Assembly (NCBI RefSeq): GCF_003730015.1
Contig: NZ_RJTU01000043.1
Location: forward strand, 1-64,000
Length of the DNA stretch: 64,000 nucleotides
Direction: 5' to 3'
From: Epilithonimonas hominis
Lineage (GTDB): Bacteria; Bacteroidota; Bacteroidia; Flavobacteriales; Weeksellaceae
Positions 33,823 through 42,480 of this stretch are shown here, piece by piece. The translations under genes and the position numbers were made by a program. Positions within the stretch are counted from its first letter, which is position 1. Each line of letters opens with the position of its first letter. The notes under the pieces were generated by a model. The model did not search any database. It saw only the letters and a program-made list of their open reading frames with translations, and had not been told where the DNA came from.

Positions 33823-36195
33823 ATGAGAAATTTTTACAGAAAAATTGCCATTCTCGTAATTGTGCTTTGGACAAAATTAATTTTTGCACAAAGCTATACG
33901 CAGAATTTTGATGACATTACTACACTTGCTGGCGACGGTTGGGTGATACAAAACAACAGTACACCAGTAGGTTCACTCGGTTGGTTTCAAGGTACTGCTA
34001 CGACTGCAACACCAACTCCAGGACCTTTTAACTCCTATAATGGAGCAACTAATTCCTACATCGCAGCTAATTTTAACAGTACAGGAAATACAGGAACCAT
34101 TTCCAACTGGTTAATAACGCCCAATAGAACCTTGAGAAATGGCGATGTTTTTACATTTTATACACGTAAATCCTCTCCAGATGTGTACGTGGATCGTCTG
34201 GAGGTTAGATTAAGTACAAACGGAGCGAGTACAAATGTCGGAGCTGGCGCAACTGCTGTAGGAGACTTTACTACATTATTACTTAGTATCAATCCTACTT
34301 TGGTTGCAAACATTTATCCACAAGTTTGGACGCAGTATACTATTACCGTTTCTGGTTTGCCTGCACCCACATCAGGTCGTATTGCTTTTCGATATTTTGT
34401 AACAGGTGCTGGTGCTTTAGGAACTAATTCAGATTATATAGGCATTGATAATGTAGTCTATACGCCTTATGTGTGTCCTGCTTTTACAATGACAACAGAA
34501 GGAGCTCTAACAGGAGGAGTTACGGGAGTTGCTTATAGTACTACGCTTTCCCAAACAGGAGCTTTGGGATCACCAAATTTTGCTATTATGGGGGGATCAC
34601 TTCCTCCGGGATTATCATTATCTTCCGCGGGAACTATTTCAGGAACGCCTACTGCTACTGGAACATTTATTTTTATGGCAAGAGTTAATGATGCCAGTGG
34701 ATGCTCAGCTTCTCAGATTTATTCTATTACTGTACAATGTCCGACAAACCCGATTACCATGGCTGATTTTCCAATACTTTGTAGCAATGGCAGTGTATAT
34801 ACTTTAATAGGAGCTTTTCCTACAGGCGGAACTTATAGCGGAACAGGCGTGAGTGGAGGTAAATTTGATCCAGCAGCGGGTACGCAAATTATTACTTATA
34901 AATATACAGATCCTTATGGCTGTACGCATTTCAGTAGTAAAATTATAACAGTTAATCCTGAACTAAATATTACGACTCAGCCGCTTGCAAGTACAATCTG
35001 CGCAGGTTCTAATACAACATTTACAGCAGTCGCAAGCAATGCTACAGGCTATCAGTGGCAGGTTAATACAGGTTCAGGCTTTACAAATATCACAAACTCT
35101 CCAATATATTCCGGAGCAACGACATCAAGCTTAACTGTAACAGGAGCAACTGCCAATATGACCGGTTATGTTTATCGTGCAGTAATCTCAGGTTCTACGG
35201 GATGCAGTCCTAAAAATTCAAATAGTGCAGCTCTGACTGTATCATTGGTAAGCGGGTCAATAACTAAAACCGATATTAGTTGTAATGGAGGTTCTAATGG
35301 ATCGATATTTCTGACACCTTCTGGAGGCGTTTTGCCATATACTTTTGAATGGAATGACGGTGTGAAAACCCAAAATAGAACAGGTCTTGCCCCAGGAGTT
35401 TATACAGTAACTATAAAAGATGTTAATGGTTGTACTGGTGTTACTTCTGTGACTATAGCCGAGCCAACAGCATTAGTAGCCACAGCAGGAACAATTACCA
35501 ACGTTGCTTGTAATGGTAGCGCAACAGGTTCAGCTACAGTTAATGTTACTGGTGGAAAAGGCAGTTATACCTATGCTTGGAATACAACTCCTGTACAAAC
35601 AGGAATGACAGCAACAGGATTGGCTGCTGGAACTTATACAGTAACTGTTAAAGATGCAAATAGTTGTAGTGTTACATATGCGTTTACAATTACAGAAGCA
35701 CAGGCGGTAACAGCACCAACAGGAGCTTCGACGCAAACCTTTGATGCTGGAGATACTTTAAGCGTTCTTGTTGTAAATGGTCAAAATATCAAGTGGTATT
35801 CTACAGCAGCCGATGCTAATAATCATGTCAATGCTTTGCCAATCAGTATAATAATCGTAAATAATACCACTTATTATGCTACGCAGACCATTGGTGGTTG
35901 TGAGTCAAAGGCATCTTTGCCGGTAAGGGCTTGGTCTGAGGTTTTAAATGTTAGTGATTTAAATGGAAAAGACAAAATCCAAATTTATCCAAATCCTGTT
36001 AAAGAATCAATGTATTTCAATGGTGATGTGAAAATAAGTAAGGTTGTAATTATGTCCATAGATGGTAAAAGAGTTTCTGAAAAATCTTTGAATGGAGAAA
36101 GAAAACTGAATATTCATACCCTAATACAAGGCGCTTACCTCATTAAGATCTTTACCGATAATGGTGTACAGACCATTAAGTTTATTAAAAATTAA
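33823..36195 (+). CDS. Secreted T9SS cargo protein with SprB repeats
   Basis: The product is 790 aa from the ATG at 33823. A signal peptide ends near LIFAQS. Residues to about 215 form a choice-of-anchor-J-like jelly-roll domain, followed by an Ig-like putative domain (about 225-310, GSLPPGLSLSSAGTISGTP). Two SprB repeats follow (about 485-545 and 555-620, each with CNG(G/S)-xG-S and the GLA.G.YTVT.KD pattern). The C-terminal 75 residues are a type A sorting domain (IQIYPNPVKESMYF, ending VQTIKFIKN), which marks export by the type IX system and surface attachment. It is probably an adhesin or part of the gliding surface. Confidence 0.93.
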   Translation: MRNFYRKIAILVIVLWTKLIFAQSYTQNFDDITTLAGDGWVIQNNSTPVGSLGWFQGTATTATPTPGPFNSYNGATNSYIAANFNSTGNTGTISNWLITPNRTLRNGDVFTFYTRKSSPDVYVDRLEVRLSTNGASTNVGAGATAVGDFTTLLLSINPTLVANIYPQVWTQYTITVSGLPAPTSGRIAFRYFVTGAGALGTNSDYIGIDNVVYTPYVCPAFTMTTEGALTGGVTGVAYSTTLSQTGALGSPNFAIMGGSLPPGLSLSSAGTISGTPTATGTFIFMARVNDASGCSASQIYSITVQCPTNPITMADFPILCSNGSVYTLIGAFPTGGTYSGTGVSGGKFDPAAGTQIITYKYTDPYGCTHFSSKIITVNPELNITTQPLASTICAGSNTTFTAVASNATGYQWQVNTGSGFTNITNSPIYSGATTSSLTVTGATANMTGYVYRAVISGSTGCSPKNSNSAALTVSLVSGSITKTDISCNGGSNGSIFLTPSGGVLPYTFEWNDGVKTQNRTGLAPGVYTVTIKDVNGCTGVTSVTIAEPTALVATAGTITNVACNGSATGSATVNVTGGKGSYTYAWNTTPVQTGMTATGLAAGTYTVTVKDANSCSVTYAFTITEAQAVTAPTGASTQTFDAGDTLSVLVVNGQNIKWYSTAADANNHVNALPISIIIVNNTTYYATQTIGGCESKASLPVRAWSEVLNVSDLNGKDKIQIYPNPVKESMYFNGDVKISKVVIMSIDGKRVSEKSLNGERKLNIHTLIQGAYLIKIFTDNGVQTIKFIKN

Positions 36196-36217
36196 TTGAT
36201 AATAAAAGTTGAATTTG

Positions 36218-36244
36218 GCCGGTAGATTTTCTATCGGCTTTTTT
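36218..36244 (+). terminator. Terminator after the T9SS protein gene
   Basis: GCCGGTAGA (36218-36226) pairs with TCTATCGGC (36230-36238) over nine pairs with one G-T and a TTT loop, followed by T to 36244. Confidence 0.85.
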
Positions 36245-36262
36245 ATTTCCAATTCGAATCCT

Positions 36263-36270
36263 TATTTTTG
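36263..36270 (+). promoter_or_regulatory. -7 box before the nitronate monooxygenase gene
   Basis: TATTTTTG matches TAnnTTTG exactly, 14 bp before an ATG at 36284 and 62 bp before the family-typical ATG at 36332. Confidence 0.55.
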
Positions 36271-36331
36271 AAAAAATAAAATAATGTCAAGCTTTATAGA
36301 TTTCGGATTGGCTCACAAACAATATAACAGG

Positions 36332-37267
36332 ATGAATAAAATCACCCAGCTGTTCAATATAAAATATCCAATTGTGCAAGGCGGAATGATCTGGCATTCC
36401 GGTTGGCGATTGGCTTCCGCCGTTTCTAATAATGGGGGATTGGGATTGATTGGTTCGGCTAGTATGTATCCTGATATTTTGCGAGAAAATATTAGGAAAT
36501 GTAAAGCGGCTACGGATAAACCTTTCGGTGTGAATGTTGCTCTACTTTACCCAAATCTTGAAGAAATCATCAATATCATTTTGGAAGAAGGCATAAAAAT
36601 CGTTTTTACATCCGCAGGAAATCCGAAAATTTATACAGAAACTTTAAAGAAAGAAGGCATCAAAGTCGCTCATGTAGTTTCAAGTGCAAAGTTTGCGATA
36701 AAATGTCAGGAAGCTGGAGTGGATGCGGTTGTAGCAGAAGGTTTTGAAGCGGGAGGACATAACGGGCGAGATGAAACGACCACGCTTTGCCTGATTCCTA
36801 ATGTCAGAAAACATATTGATACCCCATTGATTGCAGCAGGCGGAATCGGATTGGGAAGTCAGATGCGTGCGGTAATGACTTTGGGCGCAGATGGTGTCCA
36901 GATTGGTTCTCGTTTTGCAGCAACGGTCGAGGCAAGTTCTCATCAGAATTTTAAAAATAAAATCGTTGAACTGAAAGAAGGCGATACGCAATTAACATTG
37001 AAAGAATTGGCACCGGTTCGTTTGGTTAAGAATAAATTCTTCCAAGATTTGGAAGGTCTGTATGAAACTGGCAGAAATGTAGAAGCATTGAAGGAAACTC
37101 TCGGAAGAGCCCGCGCAAAACGAGGCATGTTTGAAGGCGATTTGGTAGAAGGCGAACTGGAAATCGGACAAGTCTCTGCTCTCATAGACGAAATTCTTCC
37201 TGTTGAAAAAGTCTTTGAAAACTTAATAAAAGAATTCAATGATTCAAAATTGGATTTGTCTTTATAA
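36332..37267 (+). CDS. FMN-dependent nitronate monooxygenase/enoyl reductase family
   Basis: The product is 311 aa from ATG 36332; a start at 36284 adds 16 residues of no family type. The TIM-barrel flavoprotein pattern is clear: PIVQGGMIWHSG at the start, GGLGLIGSASM, VDAVVAEGFEAGGHNGRD (the H-G-R phosphate/FMN region) and IAAGGIGLGSQMRAVMTLGADGVQIGSRFAA. Members are nitronate monooxygenases (2-nitropropane dioxygenase) or FabK-type enoyl reductases; these are hard to separate by sequence alone. The VAEGFEAGGHNGRDE pattern favours the first. It is flanked by two unrelated units. Confidence 0.88.
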   Translation: MNKITQLFNIKYPIVQGGMIWHSGWRLASAVSNNGGLGLIGSASMYPDILRENIRKCKAATDKPFGVNVALLYPNLEEIINIILEEGIKIVFTSAGNPKIYTETLKKEGIKVAHVVSSAKFAIKCQEAGVDAVVAEGFEAGGHNGRDETTTLCLIPNVRKHIDTPLIAAGGIGLGSQMRAVMTLGADGVQIGSRFAATVEASSHQNFKNKIVELKEGDTQLTLKELAPVRLVKNKFFQDLEGLYETGRNVEALKETLGRARAKRGMFEGDLVEGELEIGQVSALIDEILPVEKVFENLIKEFNDSKLDLSL

Positions 37268-37331
37268 GAAACATGATAAAAGTAAAAAGATTCAAGTATA
37301 AATGGCTTCGAGAGCCTCGGCCTGGCCAATA

Positions 37332-37362
37332 AACTCTCCAACACTCAAACCCTCTAACTCAA
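37332..37362 (+). repeat. 8-bp tandem units before the DUF4268 gene
   Basis: AACTCTCC, AACACTCA and AACCCTCT (37332-37339, 37340-37347, 37348-37355) and a shortened fourth unit lead up to the ATG at 37363. The period is 8 here rather than 7. Confidence 0.65.
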
Positions 37363-37791
37363 ATGTTCTCAAAGCAGGAAGCTCAACAATTAAAGAAAGA
37401 ATTTTGGACGGCTTTCGGAAAAGCTTTTCCTCGGAAGTGGTTGTTATATGATACCAAAATCAAAGATTTTTCTTTCAAATTTTACGCAGATAACAAAAAA
37501 GCTGAGGTTTCTATTGATATCGAGATGAAAGATGAATTGTTTCGTAATGCCTACTACGAGAAGATTTGGTCTTTGGAATCTATTTTAGAAGATGAAATTG
37601 GAGCGTTTTCAAAAGATGAATTTTATGTTTTGGAAAATGGAAAAGTCATCAGTAGGATTTGGGTGGAGAAAAATGGAGTCAGCATTTTCAATAAGCAGAC
37701 TTGGCCAGATATTTTCGAATTCTTTGTTGAAAAAATGGACGCTTTTGAGCGTTTGTTTTACGAGTATGAGGATTTTATTAAGGATATTTAA
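37363..37791 (+). CDS. DUF4268 family protein
   Basis: The product is 142 aa. The pattern FWTAFGKAFPRKWLLYDTKI, ADNKKAEVSIDIEMKDE and the aromatic-rich C-terminus (FFVEKMDAFERLFYEYEDF) identify DUF4268, which has a restriction-endonuclease-like fold in some relatives. As a stand-alone domain its role is unknown. It is preceded directly by an 8-bp tandem repeat and followed by a small gene in the same direction. Confidence 0.85.
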   Translation: MFSKQEAQQLKKEFWTAFGKAFPRKWLLYDTKIKDFSFKFYADNKKAEVSIDIEMKDELFRNAYYEKIWSLESILEDEIGAFSKDEFYVLENGKVISRIWVEKNGVSIFNKQTWPDIFEFFVEKMDAFERLFYEYEDFIKDI

Positions 37792-37809
37792 AGTCTATTA
37801 GAGAGAATA

Positions 37810-37842
37810 CATTTTACTTTTTACAAAATACATTTTACATTA
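37810..37842 (+). repeat. 7-bp tandem units before the 78-aa gene
   Basis: CATTTTA, CTTTTTA, CAAAATA and CATTTTA (37810-37837) are followed by CATTA and the ATG at 37843. The same TTTTA/CATTTTA words precede the LMW phosphatase gene at 60861. Confidence 0.75.
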
Positions 37843-38079
37843 ATGAAAAACATCACCATAAAAGCCAACGATTTTTTTGAATTACTGAAGTTGAAAGACC
37901 AATCGATGTGGGATATTTTTGCCCAAATGATTGATGGCGAGGAAAAAGAAATTGTTTTCTTGAATGATGACAAAGAGTATATTTTTCATTACATACTGCC
38001 AACAACAATTGAAAAATTACAAGAAGATAAGGCGCTTTTTGCTAAGGAATACGCTGAGAAATTATCAGGACTGAACTAA
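37843..38079 (+). CDS. Small cytoplasmic protein of unknown function
   Basis: The product is 78 aa with no signal or membrane segment: an N-terminal helical part (ANDFFELLKLKDQSMWDIFAQM), a short beta-type middle (EIVFLNDDKEYIFHYI) and a helical C-terminus. I do not recognise the family. It follows the DUF4268 gene by 51 bp and is convergent with pnuC, overlapping its end by 15 bp on the opposite strand. Confidence 0.6.
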   Translation: MKNITIKANDFFELLKLKDQSMWDIFAQMIDGEEKEIVFLNDDKEYIFHYILPTTIEKLQEDKALFAKEYAEKLSGLN

Positions 38080-38727
38080 GTTTTTCTTCCATTCCAGATA
38101 GCCAATGATAGCCATTGCGGTAAAAATCAAATATTGCAGCGCTGTAAATCCTAGACCTTTGTAAAGCATCATCGGAACGCAGACAATATCTGCAACAATC
38201 CAGAAAATCCAGTTCTCAAGATTACGCTTTGCCATAAAATACATTCCAACAAGAAATAGAGAAGTGGTAACGATATCGGTATAATTCGCCCAATCCAAAT
38301 GATAAAGTCCGAGTTTTATACCTTCCATAGAAAACTGGTTATCGATAAACGGTTTGAAATAATAGATTAAACCTACGAAAAGTAAACTTCCCACAAACAG
38401 AACACTTCCGATTTTCCAATCATAGGCACTTGCTTTTTTGACGTTGACGTGGATATTGTCGTCTGAGTTTTTTGACCAAAGAATCCATCCGTAAATACTC
38501 ATAACTGAATAATAGACATTAATTAGCATATCGCCCAAAAGTCCAAAAACAAACATTATATAAATGAAAAGAACTGTGGAAATTATTCCTGTAGGATAAA
38601 CCCAAATATTTTTTTTGATAGAGAAGTAAACGCTAAGTAAACCGAATATAGTTGCAATGATTTCTAAAACAATTAGATAAGTTTCGTAGGATTGATATTG
38701 GGCCGTGAGTTCTTCGAGGAAATTCAT
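38065..38727 (-). CDS. pnuC: PnuC-type nicotinamide riboside/vitamin transporter
   Basis: The product is 220 aa with about seven membrane helices. The PnuC pattern is visible: IIATIFGLLSVYFSIKKNIWVYPTG, the VYYSVMSIYGWILW segment with conserved tryptophans and the C-terminal NWIFWIVADIVCVPMMLYKGLGFTALQYLIF. It probably brings in nicotinamide riboside or a related B-vitamin by facilitated diffusion. A TATCTTTG box on the minus strand at 38733-38740 leaves almost no 5' leader before the ATG at 38727. Confidence 0.9.
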   Translation of the reverse strand: MNFLEELTAQYQSYETYLIVLEIIATIFGLLSVYFSIKKNIWVYPTGIISTVLFIYIMFVFGLLGDMLINVYYSVMSIYGWILWSKNSDDNIHVNVKKASAYDWKIGSVLFVGSLLFVGLIYYFKPFIDNQFSMEGIKLGLYHLDWANYTDIVTTSLFLVGMYFMAKRNLENWIFWIVADIVCVPMMLYKGLGFTALQYLIFTAMAIIGYLEWKKNLVQS

Positions 38728-38732
38728 AGTCT

Positions 38733-38740
38733 CAAAGATA
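38733..38740 (-). promoter_or_regulatory. -7 box of pnuC, near-leaderless
   Basis: The minus-strand sequence TATCTTTG matches TAnnTTTG and lies only 5 bp upstream of the ATG. Transcription would begin at or within a few bases of the start codon. Confidence 0.55.
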
Positions 38741-38907
38741 ATTATTAATGTTCAAAAATGCGTTGGCTTATTCATAATTAATACAGATAAGTAAAATTAA
38801 ATAGTTAAAAAAAGTTAATGAAAGCATTTTTTTAATATTTTCGTAATTCAAAAATAAATATAGAAGAAAAGTCCCCCTTAATTTTTGGGGTAAAAAAAAT
38901 TACAACT

Positions 38908-40449
38908 ATGGCAAATATTTGGATTAAGAAACCAATGGAAGCTTATGAAGCGGACATTAAAAAAAGTCAGCTCAAGCGTGTATTGGGAAAATGGAGTTTA
39001 ACAGCTATCGGGATTGGTGCCATCATTGGAGGTGGTATTTTTGTTTTAACAGGGACAGGTGCTTACTATAACGCCGGTCCTGCATTAGCACTTTCTTTCG
39101 TTATCGCGGGGATCGCTTGTGTTTTTGCAGCACTATGTTATGCAGAGTTTGCGTCCATTCTTCCTGTGGAAGGTTCTGCTTACGCTTATGCCTATGGAAC
39201 CGTTGGAGAAATTTTCGCATGGATTATTGGTTGGGGACTGATTCTGGAATATGCGATGGGTTCTATGACAGTCGCTGTTTCGTGGTCGGGTTATTTTGGA
39301 AAATTGCTTAAAATGTTTGGCTTGCACATGCCAGCTTGGCTCACAACGGATCCACAAACGTATCTTGCTGCAGGCAATTCTGGATTTTCTATGAACCTAC
39401 CTGCATTTTTAATTGTATGGGTAGTAATTGGGATTCTTTTAAGAGGAACAAAAGGCGCAGCAAAAGCTAATAACTTCATTGTGGTGATGAAAGTTTCAGC
39501 GATTATTTTTGTAATTGTAGCAGGAGTTTTCTTTATCAATCCAGAGAACTGGACGCCATTTATACCTGAGCCTACAACTATTACAGAAAATGGTGTTTCG
39601 CACCCAGCTTATGGATATGCTGGAGTAGTGGCCGGAGCGTCTGCAATTTTCTTTGCTTATGTAGGATTCGATGCTGTTTCTACACAGGCTGGTGAGGCTA
39701 TAAATCCTAAGAAAGATGTTCCGTTTGCAATCATTGCATCATTGGTAATTTGTACATTATTATACATTTTGGTATCATTGGTTTTAACAGGGATGATGCA
39801 TTATACAGACTTCAATCCTTTGGGAAAATATCCGGATGCTATCAAAGCTCCTGTAGCTTATGCTTTTGATATAGCGGGACAAGCGTGGGCAGGTTACATC
39901 ATCACGATTGCTGCTACAGTTGGACTTATTTCTGTTTTAATGGTAATGATTATGGGACAATCCAGAATATTTTTAGGAATGTCAAAAGATGGTCTGATAC
40001 CTAAAACTTTTGCAAAAGTAAATCCTTTAAGTGGTGTGCCATCCAAGAATCTGGTAATTTTGGGCACCGTTATTTCTGTGGTTGCATCATTTACCCCGAT
40101 TAATGATCTTGCACATATGACAAGCTTCGGAACCTTATTCGCGTTCACTATGGTATGTGTAGCAGTTTGGGTATTGAGAGTAAAAGAGCCCAATTTGCAA
40201 AGGAACTTTAAAGTGCCTGCATTGCCTGTCATTGCAGTTTTAGGAATTGCAATCAACATCTATTTGATCATCAACCTGAGTAAAGAAGCGCAAATGTATT
40301 CTTTAGGCTGGTTGCTTATAGGTTTCTTCATCTATTTCTTGTACAGTAAGAAAAATTCAAAATTGCAGAATGGAGGGTTTGGAGAGACGTTCAAAGCAGA
40401 ACAAGAACCTTTGGAGGATGTAGATATCGATATCGACAACAAACATTAA
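38908..40449 (+). CDS. APC-family amino acid permease (CAT type)
   Basis: The product is 513 aa with about 13 membrane helices. The APC fold signature is clear: GIGAIIGGGIFVLTGTGAYYNAGPALALSF in the first helix and its bend, ILPVEGSAYAYAYGTVGEI and the FFAYVGFDAVSTQAGEAINPKKDVPFAI segment typical of cationic amino acid transporters. The C-terminus is acidic. A weak hairpin (CCCC at 38874 with GGGG at 38887) precedes the start. A strong terminator follows at 40455. Confidence 0.92.
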   Translation: MANIWIKKPMEAYEADIKKSQLKRVLGKWSLTAIGIGAIIGGGIFVLTGTGAYYNAGPALALSFVIAGIACVFAALCYAEFASILPVEGSAYAYAYGTVGEIFAWIIGWGLILEYAMGSMTVAVSWSGYFGKLLKMFGLHMPAWLTTDPQTYLAAGNSGFSMNLPAFLIVWVVIGILLRGTKGAAKANNFIVVMKVSAIIFVIVAGVFFINPENWTPFIPEPTTITENGVSHPAYGYAGVVAGASAIFFAYVGFDAVSTQAGEAINPKKDVPFAIIASLVICTLLYILVSLVLTGMMHYTDFNPLGKYPDAIKAPVAYAFDIAGQAWAGYIITIAATVGLISVLMVMIMGQSRIFLGMSKDGLIPKTFAKVNPLSGVPSKNLVILGTVISVVASFTPINDLAHMTSFGTLFAFTMVCVAVWVLRVKEPNLQRNFKVPALPVIAVLGIAINIYLIINLSKEAQMYSLGWLLIGFFIYFLYSKKNSKLQNGGFGETFKAEQEPLEDVDIDIDNKH

Positions 40450-40454
40450 AATAT

Positions 40455-40486
40455 AAATTCCGCATTTTTTTTGCGGAATTTTTTTT
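40455..40486 (+). terminator. Terminator after the amino acid permease gene
   Basis: AAATTCCGCA (40455-40464) pairs with TGCGGAATTT (40472-40481), a 10-bp stem around a T-loop, followed by further T to 40486. Confidence 0.88.
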
Positions 40487-40530
40487 GGAGCTTATTGACT
40501 TCGTCGAACAGTTTCTATTTATTGTTTTTT

Positions 40531-40650
40531 GGAGCTGTTTCCCGCTATCCGCTATATCTTTTTCGTCATTGCGAAAGAAGTGAAGCAATCTGTAGAACCA
40601 TTCACTCATCGCAATAACAAAAAAGGATGCCGCTCCTATCGGGGCTATGG
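40531..40650 (+). repeat. Diverged copy of the dispersed REP-like module
   Basis: The copy runs from GGAGCTGTTTCCCGCTATCC to CCGCTCCTATCGGGGCTATGG. It keeps the frame of the copies at 11261 and 16872: an initial GCTGTTTCCCGCT, an ATCTTTTT, then AAAAAAGGATGCCGCTC and a closing GGGGCT. Between them lies GTCATTGCGAAAGAAGTGAA, a phrase not present in the other two. The conserved frame is a pair of complementary T/A-runs flanked by CCGCT words. Confidence 0.6.
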
Positions 40651-40717
40651 ATTTTGTCTGTCAATCAAGTTTTGTCAAATATTGAGAACTTTACGAAAGT
40701 TTATTTAAATTTATAAA

Positions 40718-41740
40718 ATGAAAAAACTAATACTATTTCCATTCATCATAATTTCGTCATTTCTCCTGTCTCAGAAATTCACGATCGATACATTATTGAC
40801 TGATAAAATCAGCATCCGAGCAATACAACTCTGGGACGGAAAAGTCTGGTATGCGGGGACAGATTCCAAGTTTGGGTATGTCGATTTAGAGAATGTCAAT
40901 AATAAAAAGCAAATCCGACTGTCTCAGAAATCTCTTCAGTTCCGAACATTGGCTCAAAACAACAAATATTTCTACGCAATCAACATAGAAAGTCCTGCTT
41001 ATTTTTTTCAAGTTGATAAAAAAACATTAGACTTCAAAGTTGTGTTTAATGATAATGATCCGACGGCTTTTTATGATGCTTTGAAATTCACAGATCATAA
41101 TTTTGGATTAGCATTTAGTGACCCATCAGCCAATCAAAGACTGAATATCTCTCAAACCCGAAATGGTGGTGCAAATTGGATCAATTGTAAAAATTGTAAA
41201 GATTTTCCTTATTTAGAAAAAGGCGAAGCGGCTTTTGCAGCAAGTAATACTAATATTGCAAGTTTTAGAAATGTTATCTGGATTGCGACCGGAGGTGCAA
41301 AATCCAGAATTTACAGAATGAAAAACAAAGATTGTTATTGGCAAGTTTTCGAAACCCCATTTATACAAGGAACATCATCCCAAGGTATTTACTCAATAGA
41401 TTTTTATGATAAAAACTTCGGAATCGCAGTTGGCGGAGATTACACAAAACAATCCGATAATATTAATAATATCGCAACAACCAATGATGGTGGACAAACT
41501 TGGCAAATCCAAGCCAGCGGACAAAATGCAGGTTATATGACTTGTGTGAAATTCCGTCCGAAAACCAAAGGAAAAGAGATTGTTGCAGTTGGCGATCAAC
41601 ATATCAGTTTTTCATCAGATTACGGACAGACTTGGACAAAAATCTCCGACGAAAAAAATCTCTACGCCTGCGAATGGCTGAATCACGATACGTTGATCTT
41701 AGCAGGGAAGGATAAAATTGTCAAATTAACATTTCAATAA
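40718..41740 (+). CDS. Secreted Ycf48-like beta-propeller protein
   Basis: The product is 340 aa with a signal peptide (KKLILFPFIIISSFLLSQ). Repeats with the BNR/Asp-box-like pattern occur: ISQTRNGGANWINCKN, TNDGGQTWQIQASGQN and SSDYGQTWTKISDEKN, each with a GxTW core. They build a Ycf48/BNR-type propeller, as in photosystem II assembly factor-like proteins and sialidase folds. The sialidase catalytic arginine triad is not evident, so it is more likely a binding or scaffold protein of the envelope. It is a single-gene unit after a repeat-filled gap. Confidence 0.8.
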   Translation: MKKLILFPFIIISSFLLSQKFTIDTLLTDKISIRAIQLWDGKVWYAGTDSKFGYVDLENVNNKKQIRLSQKSLQFRTLAQNNKYFYAINIESPAYFFQVDKKTLDFKVVFNDNDPTAFYDALKFTDHNFGLAFSDPSANQRLNISQTRNGGANWINCKNCKDFPYLEKGEAAFAASNTNIASFRNVIWIATGGAKSRIYRMKNKDCYWQVFETPFIQGTSSQGIYSIDFYDKNFGIAVGGDYTKQSDNINNIATTNDGGQTWQIQASGQNAGYMTCVKFRPKTKGKEIVAVGDQHISFSSDYGQTWTKISDEKNLYACEWLNHDTLILAGKDKIVKLTFQ

Positions 41741-41772
41741 TTTCCAAATCTTTCAGTTTAATTTTCAATCCC

Positions 41773-41780
41773 TATTTTTG
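41773..41780 (+). promoter_or_regulatory. -7 box before the HAD phosphatase gene
   Basis: TATTTTTG matches TAnnTTTG, 37 bp before the ATG at 41818. No clear -33 box is seen. Confidence 0.5.
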
Positions 41781-41817
41781 CACCGAATTAATGAAAATTG
41801 ACAAGAGAATTTAGAAG

Positions 41818-42471
41818 ATGAAGAACACGGTTATTTTTGATATGGACGGCGTGATTGTAGATACAGAACCGCTTCATAAAAAAGCTTACTATCAGCATTT
41901 TGAAGAACTTAATATAAATGTAGATGCAGAATTATTCTCAAGATTCACAGGAAAATCTACCAGAAATGTCTATCAAATGATAAAAGAGATTTTCGGAATT
42001 GATACCAATGTTGAAGATTTAATCCAAAGAAAAAGAACCCTATTTTACGATTTATTCGATTCTGACCCAGCTTTGAAGTTGTTAGATGGAGTAGAAGTAT
42101 TGATTAAGAATCTTTATTCTGCCAATTTCCAATTGATATTAGCTTCTTCTGCTGCAAAATCTACCATTCATCGGGTTTTTAAGCGTTTCAATTTATTTCC
42201 GTTTTTTTCACATCTCGTAAGTGGTGAAGATTTTCCCGAATCAAAACCAAATCCCGCTATTTTCATCGAAGCTCAAAGGCTTTCTGGAAATGAAAAGTCG
42301 AATTGCATTATCATAGAAGACAGTACAAACGGAATTCGGGCAGCAAATGCTGCAGAGATATTTTGTGTTGGTTACAAAAGCGAAAACAGTAAAAATCAAA
42401 ACTACGAAACTGCAGATTTGGTCATTCATCATTTTGATGAGTTGAAAGTTGATGAATTAGAATTGATTTAG
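41818..42471 (+). CDS. HAD-superfamily hydrolase, beta-phosphoglucomutase-like
   Basis: The product is 217 aa. The nucleophile motif FDMDGVIVDTEP (first Asp attacks phosphate, second is the acid/base), the LILASSAAKSTIHRV motif II, the KPNP lysine region (SKPNPAIFIEA) and the acidic motif IIEDSTNGIRAA are in order. The cap domain is of the alpha-helical PGM-type. Substrates are sugar phosphates or similar; beta-phosphoglucomutase itself cannot be claimed. It is convergent with the ATP-grasp-like gene, with a 9-bp gap. Confidence 0.9.
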   Translation: MKNTVIFDMDGVIVDTEPLHKKAYYQHFEELNINVDAELFSRFTGKSTRNVYQMIKEIFGIDTNVEDLIQRKRTLFYDLFDSDPALKLLDGVEVLIKNLYSANFQLILASSAAKSTIHRVFKRFNLFPFFSHLVSGEDFPESKPNPAIFIEAQRLSGNEKSNCIIIEDSTNGIRAANAAEIFCVGYKSENSKNQNYETADLVIHHFDELKVDELELI

Positions 42472-42480
42472 GTTTGATTT

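Noticed and set aside
38874-38890. CCCC/GGGG hairpin before the amino acid permease as a riboswitch or terminator
   Set aside because: Only four pairs around a 9-base loop; too weak, and no conserved riboswitch core was recognised.
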